Virus record (IMG/VR): IMGVR_UViG_3300030117_006323
Span: 1-64,000 of that record
DNA from: a virus
Reading direction: 5' to 3' (one strand)
Length of the DNA: 64,000 bases
Below, piece after piece: positions 58,553 through 64,000 of the stretch; position 1 is the stretch's first letter; every line of letters begins with the position of its first letter. The notes beneath the pieces were generated by a model. That model did no database searches, was not told the origin of the DNA, and worked only from the letters and a program-made list of their open reading frames with translations. A program made the translations under genes and the position numbers.

Positions 58553-59074
58553 TGTTGTGTCCTCCTTTAGGATTCTGAATTGAGCCTCTGGGTTTATTCC
58601 TTTTTCACAAATGGTTACTTCGTGGAGTTCAAGTTTACTGATTTCGGTGTAATCTCCGTGTTCTTTGTCGCTTTTGTTCATTCTTTTGAATGCTTGACCA
58701 CCGATACTAAATCCACGTAAATTGCCTTTTCTAATTTCGGCTGCGACTTCACGTGCTTTTTCGATGTCACTTCGGAGTTTGACTACTACAAACATCCCGA
58801 CATCATCAACTTCGCTTTTCCAGACCCTCCCATTGCTATCTGTGTGTTTGCTAACTACTTCTCCAACTTGTATATTTGAGTGAGCCAATTGAACATTCTG
58901 AAATCCGGGGTTTTCCATAAATTTCCCGAATGCGTCTTTCAATGCCTCCTTTGTAATTAAGTCACCTTGTTTATCGACTAATTCGACGCTAGCATACCCA
59001 GCGACGACCAGTTCACTACCCTTGAGGATAGAGATACCCCCACGGGGCAACCGGAGTCTTGGTTCAGCCAACAC
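57707..59074 (-). CDS. Prohead protease fused to scaffold, 455 aa
   Basis: N-terminal ~170 residues are a U35-type serine protease: VAGYASVELVDKQGDLI, then VQLAHSNIQVGEV (catalytic His), then LRGFSIGGQAFKR (Ser), and closing ELHEVTICEKGINPEAQF. Residues ~175-455 are helical, with acidic Lys-Glu repeats (KKDEKKDEKEDDD), and look like a scaffold. GTG 59074 or a start near 59096 is possible; no ATG is in frame. An internal ATG at 58552 with a strong ribosome-binding site would give the scaffold alone. The genes before and after match the standard order protease, capsid. Confidence 0.88.
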   Translation of the reverse strand: MLAEPRLRLPRGGISILKGSELVVAGYASVELVDKQGDLITKEALKDAFGKFMENPGFQNVQLAHSNIQVGEVVSKHTDSNGRVWKSEVDDVGMFVVVKLRSDIEKAREVAAEIRKGNLRGFSIGGQAFKRMNKSDKEHGDYTEISKLELHEVTICEKGINPEAQFRILKEDTTMTSESSNMDTLDQLSSVLNRLETRIDSMEKGEMPPFMEDKKESKDSDEKKDEKKDEKEDDDMEKSQYSDVITSEYLDWLESTVKSAGVDTAAARNHFDQMNKANLGSTPEQLAGNETQRTGQAKGHTQVEGKPEVPKANYGTGGKGKASTMNKSEFLHPDSVNPADVEAAYQVYKAAALEQQFKESLGDVFEARLGQEQAVEKAEAEKHAYDARGPMTEVMKAIEQLNERIDTLSGGQTGTTLQKSAPASSSVAIPTTEELANMDWNEVHNLAGTVWHQGE

Positions 59075-59091
59075 ACAATCACCATCACATT

Positions 59092-59110
59092 TGTAGACCT
59101 ATATAATACC
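59092..59110 (-). promoter_or_regulatory. TATA-like promoter candidate before the protease gene
   Basis: On the - strand the 43-base gap between 59118 and 59074 contains TATTATATAGG (59108-59098), close to an archaeal TATA box. If a transcript starts ~25 bases downstream, at about 59077, it begins almost at GTG 59074, so the protease/capsid operon may be read from a nearly leaderless message. No such box was noticed at the tail genes. Confidence 0.4.
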
Positions 59111-59117
59111 AATAGTT

Positions 59118-62100
59118 TCAGATAACAAGTGAAGCCTCGTCGCTATCGACAGTCAATTGGCCTTCTTCTCCTTCTTCTGTTTCCAATTTTTCTTCGATTT
59201 TATTCTTATCTTTACTGTTTTTGGATTGTTGTTGCCAAGTTTTCTCTGGGTCAGTCATTGGTCGTTCACGCATATCCCAATCAGGAATAGTAGATTCACT
59301 TACCAAATCAGTCGGACCTCGTGGTGAAGAGCCCGGTGTCCCATAATCCATACCCATGCCTCTAGCGCCAGTCCAAGTTGTACGTTCTTTGCTAATGACT
59401 TCTAAAGCACGCAATGCGACTTCTAATGCCTTGGTTACAGTAGGTTTGTGAAATGTATCTTTGATTTTCTTGGGTTCAATCAAAGGCTCTGCATCCTCAC
59501 TACTTTCGTGTACCTCTTCTTTTTTCTCGGTATCTTCGTATTCTAATCCTTTCAGCAAGGCTGCTGCTACAGGAGACCAAAACGGCCTCACACTTTCTGA
59601 CAAACGAATAGAATAGGAATTGTCACTCATATCGCCCATGAGCGCTTGAGGTGAATGAATAAGCCATCCTTCAGGCCACTCATCAATTTTGTAAAGCACT
59701 TCATCATTGAGGGCAGGAAGAGTTACAGCAACTTGGTTGCCACGAATAGTAACACCGTGTGGCCATTGGATTGGAGCGTAAGATTTTGTCAATAGAGACA
59801 GAGTTTCAAGACTCGCTGGGCCTTCACCGAATCCTTCTCCTTCAATATCTTGGGCTTGGATTGTATATACATCGCGCCCGTTACGTGTAGATTGTGTCAC
59901 ACTGTCAATTCCGACATTGACAATATCTCCAATATTGAACGGCTTTTGGCTACGTACAATTGTACCAATATCCATGTACGGTTTCTCATCATGGCTCTTG
60001 GCTCTGTTCCCTAATCCTTCATTATCAATCAAAGGACCTGCACCTAACCTGTAGGAATAAGGACCCTTGCCCTTTCTATCCAATACAATAAAGTTCAATT
60101 CTTTAGGTGAGCGCAATAGAATCCACTTTGGATGTCTGCGTTCTCCTTTCATGTAGGTAGATTGCGCGTCACGTAGCAGATACATAGAATCATTTTCTTG
60201 TAAATTCTCTAACGCTTTGGCTAAATTTTCTTCATCTGCTGTGCGTGTATTGTGAGGTGCTGGCAGTTCTACATGTTCGTTGCTTGAATAATGAGCGCGC
60301 AACAATTTGACTCTTTCATGTGAATTCAAATCACTCACATCATCCTTTTGATGTTTGAGAATATCAAGAATTTGGAAATTATCACCAGACAAAATACCGT
60401 CGATGACGTAATCATCGTCAGAAATACTCTTGAGAGAACCGGGAAGTCCTGTGTCTAAAGATTTGGTTTTCCCGTTTTCATCATACACTGTGACTTTACC
60501 ATCTTCTTTGGAGACAATCAAACGCTCTCCTTGAGGGATTCTTGAAATGACCCAATCACCACTAAAGCCCTTGAGAGCAGCCAAATCATCTTGGTCAAAG
60601 ATACGATGCATAGGTCGTATCGGTGGAGCCCAATTTTCTGATGCTTCTTTGAGTAAAATATCAGGATTCATCAGACTAGTAATGGGCAAATCTTCTGATG
60701 CTGTGAAAATATTCGGGTCATCTAAGGGGTCGCTACCCATTGGAGACATTGTCATGAAATTAGGAGCAGCCAAATGTAATTCAGAGCCCATGTGTGGTTC
60801 CAATTGTGGGAATGCACTCAACAAATATGGCGCAGGGACGCTGTGTAAACGAGTAGGAACAGGTACTGAAGAACGAGCAATTTGGCTACTACCATCTGTC
60901 GCATTAAATCTTGGCCAGAAATCAGGAGCCATCAACCAACCTGATTCTAAACGGCCAGCCTCTAACAAATCTAACACTGAATTATGATTAGGTCCAACTG
61001 GACCAAGTGGCATTTGAATCCATTGTGCTTTTTGCTGTTCAGGAGGTTGATATTCTGAAGGAGATTCTACTTCAGGGTCATGGAGAACAAAAGAGTTCAA
61101 TCTTTCCATTGCGTCAAGGCGATTGTTGTGTCTTTTGATTGGAGCGCGACCGCTTCCGCCCGTGTTAGGCATATCTTTTCTGTCACCATAAGAAGCACCG
61201 GGCACCCATGTGAGCCCATGAGCAGAGGCTTCATCGCCTGTGAATCTGAATAAATTATTCAATTGACGCAAACCACCATGTACGTAAGGGTCATGAGAAT
61301 TTACCAATTCTTCCATATCCCCGGAAATAGGCTCTACATTGGGTATCATACCTGCATTGTAAATTTCAGATGCACGCAAAGCAACTTGTGGTTTCCCGCC
61401 CAGTGCATTCAAAATTTCTTGAGCATGTTTTTTCTGCATAGAATCAGAGGAATCCAGTCCTAATTTTTCCATAACTTGTTCAGGTGTGTCATCAGGTTGT
61501 ATAGTCCTACCAGAGGCTAGGCCCTTCGCTCCTCCTGCCATTTGCGCGAAAGGATTGTTTTGGATACGAGGCATATCTTTGGTCGCTACTTGTTCAACTG
61601 GTGCTACATCATAACCTAAACCAGTTTGCCCATGATGCTCATGAGGCATTTCCATCATGTAACGCTGAGCGAATCTAAACGCTTGCAGAGCATTTGAAAG
61701 TAGTCTTTGTGGGTCATCGTCAGGGAATAAATCTGGGTGTTCTTTTGTCCATTGAGGTATGAGTTGTTTGACTACATTAGTGATAGCGTCAAAATGACTG
61801 CCCATCATTTCATTGTGTTTGTCAGAAAACCAAGTGGCTCTGTCATCTTGTGCAACTCCTGCTCGTGTAGGCATTGCGTCGAGACTTACTTCTAAATCAC
61901 GCAAATCTTCATTCATAGCCCTGAAGTGCTCAATTTTATTCTGTGCGCGCTGGCGCATATCATCATCGACCCAATTGCCATTTTCATCCGTACCTCTTTG
62001 ATGAAGATGGGCAATCTCTTCTTCCATGACATTCAATCTGTGTAAAATTTCATCTGCTCGACCGTGCAAAGCCTGTTCTTCAGGAGTAGGAACCATTTCA

Positions 62101-64000
62101 GGCAATTGTTTCATTTGTGCTCTTGTGTTTTGTGTGATTTCTTCTACCTGCGCGACCCAATTTTCGTGTTGTTCTGTGTATGCATCTTCGGCAACCTTTC
62201 TCTCTTCTGCACTTAATTCTTCTAATTGTTTAGGCGTATATTGCATCACAGGTTCTGGTGGGATTAAGCCCATTTTGTCGGCTACTTTGTGTGGGTCTTG
62301 ACCATCTAATTGACCAAGTTCTCTCATTGTTCTAACCATGTCAAGAGTTTGGGCATCCATTACCTGCATTCCTTCCATAGGATAATTGGTCAAACCTTGG
62401 TGGTCTGAAAACGCACGAGTGCTCGCGTAAGGAATTTTACTTACATCGACTAAATCTTTCGTGATGTCACTAAATTTCAATACCTTGGAACCCATAGGTG
62501 AACCCGGAGGGTGCATTCTACCCAGAAGTGCAATCATGCGCTTTTTGAGAACATCGCCCATTCTCGGATTGATATGTCCTTCTGTTGAAGATTCCATTCT
62601 TGTAAATGGGTCGTATGTGTGTAATTGACGGCCACCCATGTAACGATTTGTAGTAACACCCAATTCTTTTTTCCGTTGCGTGTCATGAATACGCATGGCT
62701 TTGTCTGTAAAAACTGGATGACTAGAAGATGCTGTTAGAGTGAAATTGTTTTTGGAAGTTCTAGGCTCTTCGTGTGGTGTATGGTCCTCTGCGACAGTTG
62801 TACCTGATTTGTCCCACATATTGAGAATAGAGGCAAGTCGAGATTCACTACGCGACAAATCATCAGAAGTGTGAACTCCACTAGGGGGCATAACAGATGC
62901 AAAAACACCTAGCATGTCTGGACGAATTTCCAATGATTCTAACTCTCCAGTTACAGGATTGTGTTTCCCAGTACCGAGGAATGAATGAGACAAGTGGTCC
63001 GTCGAACTACCTGTTTTGATTTTTTGGCCATCAACATCTACACCCCCGCTATCTTTAGTGATTCCTGTAGTAAGGAAATTGTGCATCTTTTCTAGATAAG
63101 ACATCAAAGAACGATTGGCCCCTCCTTTGGAAAATGCTCTGTGCCAATGAGAAGCAAAAGTATCACTGTGCCCACCTGTTGTGTCTGTATGGTAAATATC
63201 AGGTATGCCCAGTTTTTCAATATCTGCTTTACTAGGCCCACGTGCTCCTCTTTGGGCTAGTGCTGCATTTCTGATGCTTTTTTCACGATTGTCTAAATCT
63301 TCCAATTTCAACGATTCTTTGATTACACCCATGTATTGGTCAGGAGTGAGTAAAGGACCTTCCCAATCTGGGAACAAAGGATGTTCACCTGCTTCAATGG
63401 GGTCACCATCTTCATCGTAACCGGCTAGAAGATTGAATACATGTGCACTCAAAGAAGGAGGAGTGCCCTCTTTCGTTCTTTGGCGTTTGATTTTGTGTGG
63501 TTCGCCATCTTTCCGAGGAATAAGGAAAGGCATTTCTGTGTGTTCTTTGTCATCCTCATAATCCATGTAATCGTTAAAACTTTCAAGCAAAAAATCATGT
63601 GCGTTTCTGCCATCTAAATCTAAATTTTTCAAAGCCTTGTTCAAATTCCGTTGCCCTCTATATTCTCCTTTGTACGGTTTCTCAAGAATTTGGTTTTTAT
63701 TGGGCCCAACCATGTGTGGATAACGATAGTACCACAAATATTCTGGGAACATACGACGCATCATATTCCGCTTAAAACGACCTATTGACATGTGAGGGCT
63801 GTTTTGATTGTAATCTGAGCCATTTTCCATGACATGTGTGAGAAATTCAGTTCGCTGTTGAGGTGTTAAAAATTCTAAACCACCCATATAACCTAGCCAT
63901 CCTAATTTAGAAGAATGAGATTTACCCTCGCTATCAATAAAATCCTCACCACTTGTCCATTCTTTGGCCATTTCTCTGAAATGCTGCTGCCTAGCATTCC
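59118..64000 (-). CDS. Very large head-module protein with degenerate ligase-like domain (partial at right edge)
   Basis: A frame of at least 1,617 residues from ATG 63971 to TGA 59118. Upstream of that ATG the frame stays open to the window edge (…HFRE before MAKEW) and there is no ribosome-binding site, so the true start may lie outside. Residues ~1115-1345 resemble an ATP-dependent DNA ligase core: FSGDWVISRIPQGERLIVSK (motif I lacks Lys; K-x-D-G-x-R reads I-P-Q-G-E-R), DYVIDGILSGDNFQILDILK, SHERVKLLR, YLLRDAQSTYMKGERRHPKWILLR, LDRKGKGPYSYRLGAG. The rest (long helical, Met/His/Pro-rich) is unknown. The place between presumed portal and protease is where phages often code MuF-like capsid-internal proteins. 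Confidence 0.7.
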   Translation of the reverse strand, partial: NARQQHFREMAKEWTSGEDFIDSEGKSHSSKLGWLGYMGGLEFLTPQQRTEFLTHVMENGSDYNQNSPHMSIGRFKRNMMRRMFPEYLWYYRYPHMVGPNKNQILEKPYKGEYRGQRNLNKALKNLDLDGRNAHDFLLESFNDYMDYEDDKEHTEMPFLIPRKDGEPHKIKRQRTKEGTPPSLSAHVFNLLAGYDEDGDPIEAGEHPLFPDWEGPLLTPDQYMGVIKESLKLEDLDNREKSIRNAALAQRGARGPSKADIEKLGIPDIYHTDTTGGHSDTFASHWHRAFSKGGANRSLMSYLEKMHNFLTTGITKDSGGVDVDGQKIKTGSSTDHLSHSFLGTGKHNPVTGELESLEIRPDMLGVFASVMPPSGVHTSDDLSRSESRLASILNMWDKSGTTVAEDHTPHEEPRTSKNNFTLTASSSHPVFTDKAMRIHDTQRKKELGVTTNRYMGGRQLHTYDPFTRMESSTEGHINPRMGDVLKKRMIALLGRMHPPGSPMGSKVLKFSDITKDLVDVSKIPYASTRAFSDHQGLTNYPMEGMQVMDAQTLDMVRTMRELGQLDGQDPHKVADKMGLIPPEPVMQYTPKQLEELSAEERKVAEDAYTEQHENWVAQVEEITQNTRAQMKQLPEMVPTPEEQALHGRADEILHRLNVMEEEIAHLHQRGTDENGNWVDDDMRQRAQNKIEHFRAMNEDLRDLEVSLDAMPTRAGVAQDDRATWFSDKHNEMMGSHFDAITNVVKQLIPQWTKEHPDLFPDDDPQRLLSNALQAFRFAQRYMMEMPHEHHGQTGLGYDVAPVEQVATKDMPRIQNNPFAQMAGGAKGLASGRTIQPDDTPEQVMEKLGLDSSDSMQKKHAQEILNALGGKPQVALRASEIYNAGMIPNVEPISGDMEELVNSHDPYVHGGLRQLNNLFRFTGDEASAHGLTWVPGASYGDRKDMPNTGGSGRAPIKRHNNRLDAMERLNSFVLHDPEVESPSEYQPPEQQKAQWIQMPLGPVGPNHNSVLDLLEAGRLESGWLMAPDFWPRFNATDGSSQIARSSVPVPTRLHSVPAPYLLSAFPQLEPHMGSELHLAAPNFMTMSPMGSDPLDDPNIFTASEDLPITSLMNPDILLKEASENWAPPIRPMHRIFDQDDLAALKGFSGDWVISRIPQGERLIVSKEDGKVTVYDENGKTKSLDTGLPGSLKSISDDDYVIDGILSGDNFQILDILKHQKDDVSDLNSHERVKLLRAHYSSNEHVELPAPHNTRTADEENLAKALENLQENDSMYLLRDAQSTYMKGERRHPKWILLRSPKELNFIVLDRKGKGPYSYRLGAGPLIDNEGLGNRAKSHDEKPYMDIGTIVRSQKPFNIGDIVNVGIDSVTQSTRNGRDVYTIQAQDIEGEGFGEGPASLETLSLLTKSYAPIQWPHGVTIRGNQVAVTLPALNDEVLYKIDEWPEGWLIHSPQALMGDMSDNSYSIRLSESVRPFWSPVAAALLKGLEYEDTEKKEEVHESSEDAEPLIEPKKIKDTFHKPTVTKALEVALRALEVISKERTTWTGARGMGMDYGTPGSSPRGPTDLVSESTIPDWDMRERPMTDPEKTWQQQSKNSKDKNKIEEKLETEEGEEGQLTVDSDEASLVI

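Noticed and set aside
1-64000. Search for tRNA, rRNA, integrase, terminase and portal genes
   Set aside because: I saw no clear candidates while reading; the terminase and portal probably stand beyond the right edge. This is by eye and not exhaustive.

Overview
The window looks like a piece of a tailed double-stranded DNA virus of an archaeon, most like the magroviruses proposed to infect Marine Group II Euryarchaeota (Poseidoniales). The evidence is a caudovirus structural module (HK97-fold capsid protein, prohead protease, tail tube, tail assembly chaperone, tape-measure-like protein) joined to an archaeal-type information module (family B DNA polymerase, PCNA-like clamp, RFC-type clamp loader, archaeal primase, ERCC4/XPF-type nuclease, TFIIB and a group II chaperonin). 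No rRNA, tRNA, CRISPR array, integrase or host metabolic gene was recognised. Terminase and portal are not visible and probably lie past the right end.

Layout. Bases 1-25233 are read on the + strand. They run from a cluster of tiny zinc-binding proteins (3-1448), through a DUF932-like protein and several uncharacterised proteins (1445-8024), to the replication block (8006-24307), and end with TFIIB (24304-25233). Genes are packed with ATGA, GTGA or TGATG overlaps, and the ribosome-binding site is usually written into the last codons of the gene before. The only clearly non-coding + strand stretch over 200 bases is 13343-13553, just before the clamp gene. It is full of inverted repeats and is a candidate replication origin or control region. 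Bases 25207-64000 are read on the - strand. In transcription order they hold a very large protein with a ligase-like domain, protease/scaffold, capsid protein, small head proteins, connector proteins, tail tube, a frameshifted tail chaperone, a very short tape-measure-like protein, a 5,681-residue giant virion protein, a tail-hub-like protein and tail-tip proteins. The two arms converge at 25207-25233.

How it fits together. The virus appears to carry most of its own archaeal-style replisome: primase, putative helicase, polymerase, clamp, clamp loader, RecA-fold ATPase and nucleases. It also carries its own TFIIB, which could redirect host RNA polymerase, and a chaperonin to fold virion proteins. 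A TTTAAG-containing motif recurs before five + strand genes and is a candidate viral promoter element.

Most unusual points: two separate proteins that resemble ATP-dependent DNA ligases but lack the catalytic lysine, one of them inside a very large head-module protein; an A-AAA-AAG slippery site joining the two tail-chaperone frames; an apparent AUA start for the XPF-like nuclease; a family of tiny zinc proteins separated by exact 21-base repeats; and PCNA-binding-like peptides in small uncharacterised proteins. All functional statements come from reading sequence motifs by eye. No database search was run.
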